From CAZDIO01 sp964505555 (GTDB taxonomy: Bacteria > Bdellovibrionota_C > UBA2361 > SZUA-149 > CAZDIO01), in assembly GCA_964505555.1 (NCBI GenBank), contig CAZDIO010000130.1, positions 1 through 64,000 on the forward strand: DNA of 64,000 nucleotides. The letters run 5' to 3'. Below the pieces are notes generated by a model that was given only the letters and a program-made list of their open reading frames with translations, was not told the origin of the DNA and searched no databases. Shown here in pieces: positions 43,649 through 52,071 of the stretch. Numbering within the stretch: the first letter of the stretch is position 1; every line of letters begins with the position of its first letter. Both the position numbers and the translations under genes were made by a program.

Positions 43649-45343
43649 ATGAAGGTTTTTTCTGTTTGGATTCTTTGTTGTTTATTAATTCTTCCGAACT
43701 GTTCGGCTGAGGAGAATTTCGATAACTCCTACCTTCAAATCCTAAAACATATTAATGCAAATGATTATAGCGCCGCTTCAGAAGAGATTGATCTTTTGCG
43801 CCACGCCTCATTGGATCAAGGATATCAAAATCTACCAGCCTACTCTCATAAGTTACTTGAGAATGCAAACAGTGTGTTTGCCGAGAAAAACGCTGAAAAG
43901 GCTGCCTACTTAGTACGTCAAGCAGTGCTTCTTTCTCCGAGTGATGTCCACACCCTCTTAGCGGCATCGTGTTTTTATAAACTTGTAGGATTGAAGCGTG
44001 CCTCTTCGTACTTTCTCTCGGCAATCTCGTTGATAGTAAGCGCTCCGAGCGTAGTTATTCCCATTGCAGTAAACGTCGTTTGGATAACACTGATCGGGGC
44101 AACTATTTCACTTCTTTTTGTATGTGTAGTTCAGCTTGTCTCTCACCAAGAAGGTATATTAAATTCTCTTCGAGAAAGATTGCCTCGAAGATATCGAGGG
44201 TTATTGCTGCCCATAATAAGCGTAGCATGGCTTTTTGGATCGCTGTATTTCGGCATTCTTGGAGCCATTTGTGGGTGGTCTCTGTTTTTAAGTCGTTATC
44301 GCTCCTCTTGTCGGGCACTTGCGCTTCATGCAGGAATCATTACGTTGTTGTGGGGTGCAATGACTCCGATTAAGGAAAGAGTTCATTCTCACCTGAACAC
44401 AGATTTTACAAAATCCTTGGAAAGAATTAGCACAGGAGCATTTGAACCTCATGCAAAAGAGGACTTACGCCTAGCTATTTCAAATGGGAGCGAAGAACCT
44501 CTGTATTATTTTCTTTTAGGGAGGGTACTTGTTCATGAAGGAAATCTAACTGAAGGTGCTAAATTATTTCAAAAAACTCTTGAACTTTCGCAAAGCAGTG
44601 GAGAGAAGGAATTTGTAAAAGCAAGTTATATTGGCCTTGGAGCTATTGCCTATTTGCAAAGCAATTATTCGTCTGCAAAGTCTTTATTTCATGAAGCTGA
44701 GATCCTAGGAGGTTCTGGATTTACGCTCCTTTATGACCTTGCACAAACAGAGATGTTACTTCTTGATACTGTAAGTCATCGCAAATACTACACTCAGGCT
44801 GTTGATGCGGACGAAAAGCAGGTTAGCTATTTTCAATCAATTCAAATTTCAAATAGTTCTCCCTACCGGAGAATCGCATTTCCTCCAGCACCGTTAATGG
44901 CTCACTATCGAGCATATTTACATCCGATAGCATCAGTGGGATTTCCTGCATCAAAGTTGCTTCCTGGAGTGTTGTTGCGAGGAGGGAGTATTCAGGTGCT
45001 CTTGATCTTAGGAGGAATTGTTTTTCTCTGGGGTTTAATTTATTGGGTTAGAAAAAAACCCGTGCTGATACATAATCAGGAAAGTTCAAAGATCTGGATC
45101 GTTCTCCCTGCGGGAAGGTATCTCAGTGGAGGAAAGCCTGGAACCGGGTTTTTGCTGTTGACGATCATCTCTTCATTACTCATTTTTGCCCTAGAACGAC
45201 CAGTACATGTTTTACAGATTTTCCCCTATGCAAATCCTACGCAAATGATCGCTCTCTTCATTGCGGGGTTAATGATTATTATCACGGCATGTATCTCTTG
45301 GAGCGATCAAGGACTAAACCAGAAAATCTTTGGTGAGGGATAA
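43649..45343 (+). CDS. Multi-pass membrane protein with tetratricopeptide repeats
   Basis: 564 residues. An N-terminal signal sequence (1-20, ending NCSAEE) is followed by a helical region with TPR character (25-125), a membrane region (about 130-240, three to four helices), a second TPR region (about 280-380, with YFLLGRVLVHEGNLTEGAKLFQKTLEL and IGLGAIAYLQSNYSSAKSLFHEAE), and three C-terminal helices (450-468, 499-515, 532-551). The topology suggests TPRs on the periplasmic face. I do not recognise a named family. The gene is adjacent to the PATAN-like gene and two kinases and may be part of an envelope-sensing unit. Confidence 0.75.
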   Translation: MKVFSVWILCCLLILPNCSAEENFDNSYLQILKHINANDYSAASEEIDLLRHASLDQGYQNLPAYSHKLLENANSVFAEKNAEKAAYLVRQAVLLSPSDVHTLLAASCFYKLVGLKRASSYFLSAISLIVSAPSVVIPIAVNVVWITLIGATISLLFVCVVQLVSHQEGILNSLRERLPRRYRGLLLPIISVAWLFGSLYFGILGAICGWSLFLSRYRSSCRALALHAGIITLLWGAMTPIKERVHSHLNTDFTKSLERISTGAFEPHAKEDLRLAISNGSEEPLYYFLLGRVLVHEGNLTEGAKLFQKTLELSQSSGEKEFVKASYIGLGAIAYLQSNYSSAKSLFHEAEILGGSGFTLLYDLAQTEMLLLDTVSHRKYYTQAVDADEKQVSYFQSIQISNSSPYRRIAFPPAPLMAHYRAYLHPIASVGFPASKLLPGVLLRGGSIQVLLILGGIVFLWGLIYWVRKKPVLIHNQESSKIWIVLPAGRYLSGGKPGTGFLLLTIISSLLIFALERPVHVLQIFPYANPTQMIALFIAGLMIIITACISWSDQGLNQKIFGEG

Positions 45344-45344
45344 T

Positions 45345-46463
45345 ATGTACTCTGGAACTGCCTCACGAGATGAGCTTACTGCTACCTTTCGGACACTTTC
45401 TCAAAAAAGGCGTCAAGGAGTGCTCACGATTGCCTCAGGAGAGGAGGTTTATATTATTGCTTTTCATAATGGTAAAGTAGTTGATGTAGAGCGATCGGGT
45501 GAAAATAAAGTTCATACCCTTCTTGAAAAATTTGTTCATCTCAGGGCGCTTTCTGAAATGGTAGCTGAAGTAATTGGTGAAACAGTCCAGACAATAGCAG
45601 AACTCTATGATGCCACAGTCAAAAAAGAATACCTTTCTCATCAGCACTTTGTTCGAGCCAAACACAGTATCGAGATGAATCACCTCTACTCCTTGCGCAC
45701 GATTGGAGCGGGAACATTTGAGTTTATACCAAAGATTGTCCATGCGGATCCTGTTTTTGGAATAAGCATTTCTGCGGGGCAATTACTTCTTGATATGGTG
45801 GAACTCGATACAGAAGAGAAACGTTTTCAAGGGGCGTTTCAGGATGAGAAAGTGCTTGTTGTAGATACTTCTATTCATGGTCAATTGTCGAGCCTAGAAG
45901 AGGAAACTTTTCAGGCTGTTTCTGATATTCACAGTTGTCTAGATGATATTCGAAAAAAAACAATCCTTACAGAGTATGAGTTGCGTCAAGGACTCCTCTC
46001 TCTTTATGAAAAAAAATGTATTCGATATGAAGATTCAGTTTCAAAGATTAAAACTACTTCAAATGCTTCAATGATCGATCAGGCAGCACATTATCTTGCC
46101 GATATTGATGATACTCAAGATGAAGGGATAGAAGAGGTTCGCCAGTTTTTAGAAAATGAACTCAGTAAGGAAAACCAGGAATTTTCTCCAGAAAATTCTG
46201 GTTTGTATTCCCACGAAGGAGAGACATCTTCATTAAATCCTAATAATAGCGAGAGCAATCAAGGCAGTCAAAACGTTTTTAGGAGAAGAGAGCGACTACT
46301 TTCTCCTCTTGTTTCCCTTAATTGTTTCATTCTTCAACCTAAGGTTTTTAGCGCCATGTCGCTTGCAATTAGCTTGATATTTCTAATCAGTACGGCACTT
46401 GTGGTGCCTACGTACTTCGGAAGTTGGTTTTCAGCACTCTCGGAATTTGGTTTGAAAGAATAA
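45345..46463 (+). CDS. PATAN/DUF4388-like protein with C-terminal membrane anchor
   Basis: 372 residues from ATG 45345, preceded by GGTGAGGGA; a TTG at 45330 would overlap the TPR gene and is unlikely. The N-terminal 160 residues have the DUF4388/PATAN pattern (DELTATFRTLSQKRRQGVLTI ... YIIAFHNGKVVDVE ... GAGTFEFIP), a domain linked to bacterial signal-transduction and motility regulators. Residues 165-330 are acidic and Ser/Asn-rich, probably disordered. A single hydrophobic helix near 340-362 anchors the protein by its C-terminus. It starts just after the TPR membrane gene's stop, so the two are probably cotranscribed. The function is inferred only from domain type and neighbours. Confidence 0.7.
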   Translation: MYSGTASRDELTATFRTLSQKRRQGVLTIASGEEVYIIAFHNGKVVDVERSGENKVHTLLEKFVHLRALSEMVAEVIGETVQTIAELYDATVKKEYLSHQHFVRAKHSIEMNHLYSLRTIGAGTFEFIPKIVHADPVFGISISAGQLLLDMVELDTEEKRFQGAFQDEKVLVVDTSIHGQLSSLEEETFQAVSDIHSCLDDIRKKTILTEYELRQGLLSLYEKKCIRYEDSVSKIKTTSNASMIDQAAHYLADIDDTQDEGIEEVRQFLENELSKENQEFSPENSGLYSHEGETSSLNPNNSESNQGSQNVFRRRERLLSPLVSLNCFILQPKVFSAMSLAISLIFLISTALVVPTYFGSWFSALSEFGLKE

Positions 46464-46548
46464 TATCTGACAAAAAAAGATTGAACCAAGAGAATTGAAC
46501 GTGATACTCTTTTCTTAATAAAGTGAGAGGGTTTTAATCAGAGGTATT

Positions 46549-46779
46549 ATGGATAAGGCTGATTTTAACGCGAACCAGAAAGTTAAGAATCAGGAGGAGA
46601 CTCATCGCTCTATTGTGGCACAAGAACTTGGCTTACTAAGGGGCTCGATCATGCGGGTAATAAGCAAGAGAGAACGTCTTGCAGTGCCTTTCTTTTGGTC
46701 TCTTTTTCATTGTGAAATAAACAAGATTAAAGAGCAAAAGAAAGCAAAAAGGACCCTAGAAGAGGTTATTTATTACTAG
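46549..46779 (+). CDS. Small hypothetical protein
   Basis: 76 residues, highly charged (Lys, Arg, Glu) with one short hydrophobic run (LAVPFFWSLF). The ATG has AGAGG four to five bases upstream, which favours real translation. No family is recognised. It lies between the PATAN-like gene and the first kinase on the same strand and may be an accessory of that neighbourhood, or a spurious frame. Confidence 0.4.
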   Translation: MDKADFNANQKVKNQEETHRSIVAQELGLLRGSIMRVISKRERLAVPFFWSLFHCEINKIKEQKKAKRTLEEVIYY

Positions 46780-46888
46780 TTTAGAACTTCCTGAAACTAT
46801 CTGTTAAAATAACCCATCAAGAATACGAGAAATAACTGCTTATGTGGAATTTTTAAGTTTCCCCACGATAGTACTACTTAGTTTTAAA

Positions 46889-46906
46889 TTGTGATATAAG
46901 TCACAA
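46889..46906 (+). promoter_or_regulatory. CRP/FNR-superfamily operator (perfect TGTGA-N6-TCACA palindrome)
   Basis: TTGTGATATAAGTCACAA is a perfect inverted repeat in its half-sites, with TGTGA and TCACA separated by TATAAG, exactly the CRP-class consensus and not the TTGAT-N4-ATCAA of FNR. It ends 32 bp before the ATG of the kinase gene at 46939. Depending on the promoter, bound regulator could repress or activate the kinase. No crp gene is in the window. Confidence 0.6.
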
Positions 46907-46938
46907 ACTTTTAGTGAGATATGTCGCTTTGATTTTCC

Positions 46939-48708
46939 ATGGATGAAGTTTTAGTAAGTAAATACGAGATTATATCTACCTTAGGTCGCGGCTCAATGGG
47001 GGTCGTGTATAAGGCGAGAGATCCAGATGTTGGGCGTTTGGTAGCCTTAAAAACGCTCCGTTCAGTGCTCTTAGCTGATGACGAAAAAGGAAATGAAGCT
47101 CTTAAGCGATTTCGTCAAGAATCTCGTTCTGCTGGACGGTTGCATCACCCAAACATAGTCACCATTTTTGAAGCTGGAAGAGCTGAAAACGGTTCTCCAT
47201 ACATCGCTATGGAGCTTATTGAGGGAAAAGGCCTTGATGAGGTTCTCCAAGAATGCTCTCCGTTGGAGCCGTTAGAGGTTCTTCATTATTTAGCACAGAT
47301 AGCAAGTGCGCTTGATTATGCTCACGGTGAAAATGTCATTCATCGAGATATCAAACCAAGTAATGTTTTAATTGATGGAAATTTCCGACCGCACCTTTTA
47401 GATTTTGGAGTAGCGAAAATCAGTGACACCTCGCTTACTCCGGCAGGGACGGTGGTCGGCACACCAAGTTATATGTCTCCAGAGCAGATTCGAGGAGAGA
47501 CGCTCGATGGAAGCACCGATCTTTTTTCCTTTTCGGTTATGGCTTATGAATTGTTTACCGGTGTTCGTCCCTTTCCAGGAAAAGATTTTACCACTGTGGT
47601 GAGTAATATTATCCATAAAGAACCACTTTCTTTTGAAGAAGTACACAGCAGTCTTCCAAAAGCCCTTCAACCTATTCTCTTTCGAGGGTTAGAAAAAGAT
47701 CGTAAGGAGCGCTTTGCAAGCGCTCTAGAGCTTGTGGATTTGATGGCCGATGTTTTTGGTGTGGTGATTGATGGTGGAGGGATCATTGGTGGATACCGAA
47801 AAGGAATGACAGTTGAAAACGTTTTGAAACGTAAAGATCGTAGTCATGTAAATGGGAGAGAATCTTTTGATGCTTTCGTTGACAACCAGAAGAACTCTTT
47901 TGAAAATACGTTAAAGAGTTCTTCCTCTAATGAAGAGATTTCTAAGCCAACAGCTTCTCAGAGTGATTCAGAGCAAAAAAAAGAAACCTTCTTAGGGCAG
48001 GAACAACGTAAAGGGTCTCGTGGTTTATTGAATTTTGGGTATTTTACACTTGTTAGTTTACTTCTGCTTGGGGGAGTTTTTCTAGTCTTCCCACGAGGGA
48101 GCGAGAAGTTTTCTAAACAATTCGACCAAGAGTTCTCTCCTGTTGAAGAATCTAATTCAGTCGACAAAAAAACAGAAAGCCCGATTATTTACAAGGAAGT
48201 TCTTAATTCCACAGAAAACGATCTTTCAAATTTATCTTCAGAGCAGATATCTGCGAAAAATGATGAGGAATTGGCTTCCTTATTAAAAAACACACTTTTT
48301 AATAAAAATACTCAGCTTCTTCTTAGTTCCGGAAAAACAGTGTTAGAAGTTTTTAAGACAATCAGCAGCGAAGCAGCAAAACGTGATTCGGAAGTAGTGT
48401 CTCAGGCCCTTATTGAAGCGTCAGATAAGGATGACTATCTGCTGAGGATCGAGGCGCTGCGGGCGTTGTCCTCAACGGTTCATCAATCACGGGAGGATAG
48501 TTTTAAAGCTATTGTTTTTCATCTTGATGACGATGAGTACCTTGTTCGTGGTTTTGCTGCTAAAGTGCTTGGGGTAATCGGTTCTCAAGACGCACTTACC
48601 GCACTAAAGCAACGTAGTTTGGTAGAATCTCATGAGCTGGTTCAAAAAGTGCTTGGTAGCTCGATTGCAAAATTGGAACGCGATCTTCAGGCAGAAAATA
48701 GTAGTTAG
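46939..48708 (+). CDS. Transmembrane Ser/Thr protein kinase with HEAT-like periplasmic domain
   Basis: 589 residues. The N-terminal eukaryotic-like kinase domain (about 8-275) is complete: glycine loop LGRGSMGVVYKA, catalytic K38, HRDIKPSN (135-142, catalytic D137), DFG at 155-157, and GTVVGTPSYMSPEQI in the activation segment. An Asn/Ser/Lys-rich linker follows, then one membrane helix near 364-385. The outside part (about 390-589) ends in paired helices with RIEALRALSST and LVRGFAAKVLGVIGSQDALTALKQ, which look like HEAT/PBS repeats. Thus a sensor kinase with a protein-binding periplasmic domain. A CRP-type site is just upstream; no clear Shine-Dalgarno is seen. Confidence 0.9.
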   Translation: MDEVLVSKYEIISTLGRGSMGVVYKARDPDVGRLVALKTLRSVLLADDEKGNEALKRFRQESRSAGRLHHPNIVTIFEAGRAENGSPYIAMELIEGKGLDEVLQECSPLEPLEVLHYLAQIASALDYAHGENVIHRDIKPSNVLIDGNFRPHLLDFGVAKISDTSLTPAGTVVGTPSYMSPEQIRGETLDGSTDLFSFSVMAYELFTGVRPFPGKDFTTVVSNIIHKEPLSFEEVHSSLPKALQPILFRGLEKDRKERFASALELVDLMADVFGVVIDGGGIIGGYRKGMTVENVLKRKDRSHVNGRESFDAFVDNQKNSFENTLKSSSSNEEISKPTASQSDSEQKKETFLGQEQRKGSRGLLNFGYFTLVSLLLLGGVFLVFPRGSEKFSKQFDQEFSPVEESNSVDKKTESPIIYKEVLNSTENDLSNLSSEQISAKNDEELASLLKNTLFNKNTQLLLSSGKTVLEVFKTISSEAAKRDSEVVSQALIEASDKDDYLLRIEALRALSSTVHQSREDSFKAIVFHLDDDEYLVRGFAAKVLGVIGSQDALTALKQRSLVESHELVQKVLGSSIAKLERDLQAENSS

Positions 48709-48836
48709 TGCAGTGGTTAAATATTGAAGTATTAAAAGTTGTGTCCGTTTACGCTATCCGGCAATCATTCCAGCGAAGAGAGCGGGAGACGAGAACGGTT
48801 ACGAAAAGTTAGGAATTGTATTTGGAGATAAATGGT

Positions 48837-49469
48837 ATGAACGTATTGAGAAACAAAAGCGGTTTTATTTTTATACTGAGCGCAGTTTTTGTAATTTGTT
48901 CGTTTTCAGCCTGTCCTGCAAAGCGATCTCATCAGGGCTCATTAGCAAATCAACCTCCTGCACCAACGTACTTGGAGCATGTTGTAAAATATCAAGGGGA
49001 AAATCTCGGGGTTATTTCGGCTTGGTATACGGGGAAGTCAGCAAATTGGAAAGTGATTCGTGATGCAAATCCCGGACTTCGTCCAGAGGCGATCCGACTA
49101 GGTCAAATTATTCGCATCCCGCACGGGCTGGTTACTAACTCTAAACCATTTCCGAAGGAGATGGCCCGAAGAGTAGCTCCGCCTTCCTCCTCACAGAGCG
49201 CCCCATCTATTTCCTCGAATGAAGAAGAGGAGGCAGTAGAGAAGGGAGACAGCGAAGCTGTCGCTCCCACGCAAGAGAAGAAAGCACCTGAGCTGACAGA
49301 AGCACTGACGGCACCGAGCACCAACACGACAACTGATGTGGCTCCAACAACAGTTGATGTTCCCGCAGCTAAATCTGCAGAAGCAAATGATGCAAATCCT
49401 GGAACGACAAATTCGGCTGAAGATGACGCTGAGCGAGAACGTTTGTTGAAGGAACTATTAGGTCAATAA
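48837..49469 (+). CDS. LysM-domain lipoprotein
   Basis: About 210 residues from ATG 48837, which has GGAGA nine bases upstream; TTG 48816 is an in-frame but weaker start. The N-terminal signal ends FSAC, a plausible lipobox with the Cys as lipid-modified residue. One LysM domain (about 45-95) reads YLEHVVKYQGENLGVISAWYTG then NPGLRPEAIRLGQIIRIP, a peptidoglycan-binding fold. The remaining 110 residues are Ala/Thr/Glu-rich and low complexity, probably a spacer. It lies between two transmembrane kinases and is followed by a strong hairpin. It may link the wall to the outer membrane or act as a kinase ligand. Confidence 0.85.
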   Translation: MNVLRNKSGFIFILSAVFVICSFSACPAKRSHQGSLANQPPAPTYLEHVVKYQGENLGVISAWYTGKSANWKVIRDANPGLRPEAIRLGQIIRIPHGLVTNSKPFPKEMARRVAPPSSSQSAPSISSNEEEEAVEKGDSEAVAPTQEKKAPELTEALTAPSTNTTTDVAPTTVDVPAAKSAEANDANPGTTNSAEDDAERERLLKELLGQ

Positions 49470-49470
49470 G

Positions 49471-49504
49471 GAAATAGCGCTTACTGAAAAGTAAGCGCTA
49501 TTTC
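49471..49504 (+). terminator. Perfect 15-bp hairpin with GAAA loop between the LysM and kinase genes
   Basis: Arms 49471-49485 and 49490-49504 pair without mismatch and are capped by GAAA. The stem starts one base after the LysM gene stop and ends six bases before the ATG of the second kinase. A pyrimidine tract TCTCTCTT follows, poor as a U-tract but compatible with an intrinsic terminator. Because it occupies the whole place of a ribosome binding site, it could also control translation of the kinase. Confidence 0.75.
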
Positions 49505-49510
49505 TCTCTT

Positions 49511-52063
49511 ATGGATGCGATGCAAGATACCTTTACCATGCTCCATCTTGAACCGGGAGCGGTAATTGCTGACCGTTATGTGGTACAGTCCCGTCTTGGG
49601 GCTGGTGGTGTAGGCATGGTGTTTCGGGTCATCGATCAAGAGCTTAATAATGAAGTTGTTGCATTAAAATTATTACATCCTCATTTAGCGCAAGAAGAGA
49701 AGGTATTTGCGCGATTTCGAAATGAGGTTCTTGTTGCCCGAACACTTACGCACCCAAATATTGTGCGCATCCATGATATTGGAAAAACCAGTAGTGGCTT
49801 CCCTTACATTTCAATGGAGTACGTGGATGGATACACGCTCTCTGATCGGATCGCTGGAAAAGCACGAGCGAAGGGTGTTGTTTCTGATCCGATTCACTTT
49901 AGAGAGGCTGTAAATATTCTCTATCATATTGCAGCAGGGATTGGGTACGCGCACGAGAAGGGGGTCATTCATCGTGATTTAAAGCCAGCAAACGTAATGA
50001 TGACGAAGCGTGCCGAAGTCAAGCTTGCTGATTTTGGAATGGCACGAATTTTAGGCGCTCAAACGAGTCTGACCCAAACCGGTCAAGCATTGGGCACCCC
50101 GGATTACATGGCACCAGAACAGATCACTGGGCAAGACGTTGATGAGCGGTGCGATATTTATGCGTTAGGAATTATTGGCTACGAGCTGGTAGTAGGGAAG
50201 CGGCCATTTGTTGCAGAAAGCTCCGTTGCGCTTGCGTTTAAACATTTAAACGAACCAATCCCCGATTTTGCAACTTCAGAAATCCCGATGTGGTACCAGG
50301 ACCTAGTAAAGAAAGCTGCGGGAAAGACAAAAGAGGAACGATTTCCTTCAGCGTATGAATTTGCAAAAACTCTAGCATTGAATTTACCTGAGATCGTTTC
50401 TCAAACAGGGTTGTTTAGTATTGATAAAACAGGGCTCTATCAAGCAGCGGCAAGTCATAATAAAAAAGAGCATAAATTTGAGCTTGGCGAGACGAAGGAC
50501 ACAAAAGCAAGTGATACTTGGGAATTTGGACTTTCTGATTCAAGCGGATCCACAATAACACAGAGTCAAACACCAGGAACGACTCGAATTGAGAGAAAGT
50601 CATTTGCCTCCGTACTGGGAGGAATGTTGGCTATTATCGCCACTACCCTTCTTGTTTTGCCACGAGTAGTTCCAAGTTTTCAAAAAATCTATAAGCAAAA
50701 GATAGAAGCTGTTGAGCTTGCTTATGGAAAAGATCTATCAATGGTGTCAAAAATGTTTGGGGTAGATGCTTTTGTCTCTGAAGAAAAAAAAGCTGTAATG
50801 GCAGGTACGAACTCAATTGTAGAACCTAGTGGAAAAACACGAGAAGCATTAGAGCAGGAGCTTCTTGCAGGAAGTAATGAAGAGAAGAAGAATGTAGAAG
50901 TAGCTACTTCTGAGATAAAAGAAGCAGACAAAGTAGTTACTCCTCAAATCACACCTCCTTCCGTAGAAGAGATACAAACTTCTGAAGTAAAAGCATCTGG
51001 AGATAAAGGGGAGCTGCCAAAAGAGATTCTCTCATCTGTTGATATCAAAAAAGAGGAGAAGCCCATACCCACAACTCTGCCAGATACTCTTTCTATTTCT
51101 TTAAACTTATTTCGTGGTGCTGAAACGAAAACCGCATCAAATTTTGAATTCCGCGAGCTTAAGAATGTGCGTTGGATAGCGCTTATTGAAGGGGATCTAA
51201 AAATAGATCAAACCGTATTAAAACGAGAACTAATTGAGCAATTTGCTCTCAATGTATACGATCCTCAAACGCAGAAAGTTATTATTAAAATAAAGCCGGA
51301 AGTAATCTCTCTTCCGAGTGAAAATGAAACTCAAGCAAAAATAGGAAGCACGTTGTCTTTACTTCCATCTGAGCTAAATGCAGGAACCTACCGGCTTGAC
51401 CTGTTGCGAAACAGCGAAGTGTTAAAAAGCCAAGATGTTTCTTTTTATCGAGCTGAGGTAAAAGTTGGTCCCCCATTGCAAGCAAGCAAAGATAAAACAG
51501 AAGAGCGAATAGAGATCGTGAAGTTGCCGAGTTCCTCCGAAATGCCTCCCCAACTCCCCCCACAAAACGTTATTGACGCTATTCCTACTCGAAGAATGGA
51601 CCTTAATCCAGAAGTAAAAAGTGACGAACTACCCCCAGCAAAAAAACCATATGATGAATTGCGTCCTAACAATCAAAGTGAGGAAACAAAACCTCCATCT
51701 GCTCTCCTTCCGTCCCTTTCAAGTAACGAAGTAGCACCAACAATTGAGGAACCTCCTTTGCCGCAACTTCCACATTTAACTTATAGCGGAGCTCTTGAAG
51801 ACCCCTCCGGAGGAAAGAAAAGTCTTGTATTAGAAATTCAAATTATTCAGACAAGCATCTCCGGAACGGCGACCATTGATCAGTATGGAAAGTTTGATGT
51901 TACTGGGACTGTTCATCCACGGGGATTAGAAATGGTGCTAAGAAATGAGCAGTATGCGCTTAGCTTGGTAAGTTCAAGACGAGAAGGAGAGCTCCTCAAG
52001 GGTCAATTTACCGTTCCTGCAGAAAACAAACGTGGTCCTTGGCAGGCGAGGTTATTAAAATAA
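49511..52063 (+). CDS. Transmembrane Ser/Thr protein kinase with large extracytoplasmic region
   Basis: 850 residues. The N-terminal kinase domain (about 23-290) is complete: RLGAGGVGMVFRV, catalytic K53, HRDLKPANVMM with D156, DFG at 174-176, and GTPDYMAPEQI. A linker with repeated TGLFSIDKTGLYQ follows. One membrane helix lies near 367-388. The long C-terminal part is periplasmic: an acidic Lys/Glu-rich segment (430-530), a beta-rich domain (540-660), a Pro-rich stretch (670-760) and a final beta domain (LTYSGALEDPSGGKKSLVLEIQIIQTSISGTATID). It has no visible Shine-Dalgarno since the preceding hairpin fills that space. Substrate and ligand are unknown. Confidence 0.9.
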   Translation: MDAMQDTFTMLHLEPGAVIADRYVVQSRLGAGGVGMVFRVIDQELNNEVVALKLLHPHLAQEEKVFARFRNEVLVARTLTHPNIVRIHDIGKTSSGFPYISMEYVDGYTLSDRIAGKARAKGVVSDPIHFREAVNILYHIAAGIGYAHEKGVIHRDLKPANVMMTKRAEVKLADFGMARILGAQTSLTQTGQALGTPDYMAPEQITGQDVDERCDIYALGIIGYELVVGKRPFVAESSVALAFKHLNEPIPDFATSEIPMWYQDLVKKAAGKTKEERFPSAYEFAKTLALNLPEIVSQTGLFSIDKTGLYQAAASHNKKEHKFELGETKDTKASDTWEFGLSDSSGSTITQSQTPGTTRIERKSFASVLGGMLAIIATTLLVLPRVVPSFQKIYKQKIEAVELAYGKDLSMVSKMFGVDAFVSEEKKAVMAGTNSIVEPSGKTREALEQELLAGSNEEKKNVEVATSEIKEADKVVTPQITPPSVEEIQTSEVKASGDKGELPKEILSSVDIKKEEKPIPTTLPDTLSISLNLFRGAETKTASNFEFRELKNVRWIALIEGDLKIDQTVLKRELIEQFALNVYDPQTQKVIIKIKPEVISLPSENETQAKIGSTLSLLPSELNAGTYRLDLLRNSEVLKSQDVSFYRAEVKVGPPLQASKDKTEERIEIVKLPSSSEMPPQLPPQNVIDAIPTRRMDLNPEVKSDELPPAKKPYDELRPNNQSEETKPPSALLPSLSSNEVAPTIEEPPLPQLPHLTYSGALEDPSGGKKSLVLEIQIIQTSISGTATIDQYGKFDVTGTVHPRGLEMVLRNEQYALSLVSSRREGELLKGQFTVPAENKRGPWQARLLK

Positions 52064-52071
52064 AACGTATG

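Noticed and set aside
45435..45782. Minus-strand open frame of 115 codons opposite the PATAN-like gene
   Set aside because: Antisense shadow of a gene with proper start and ribosome site.
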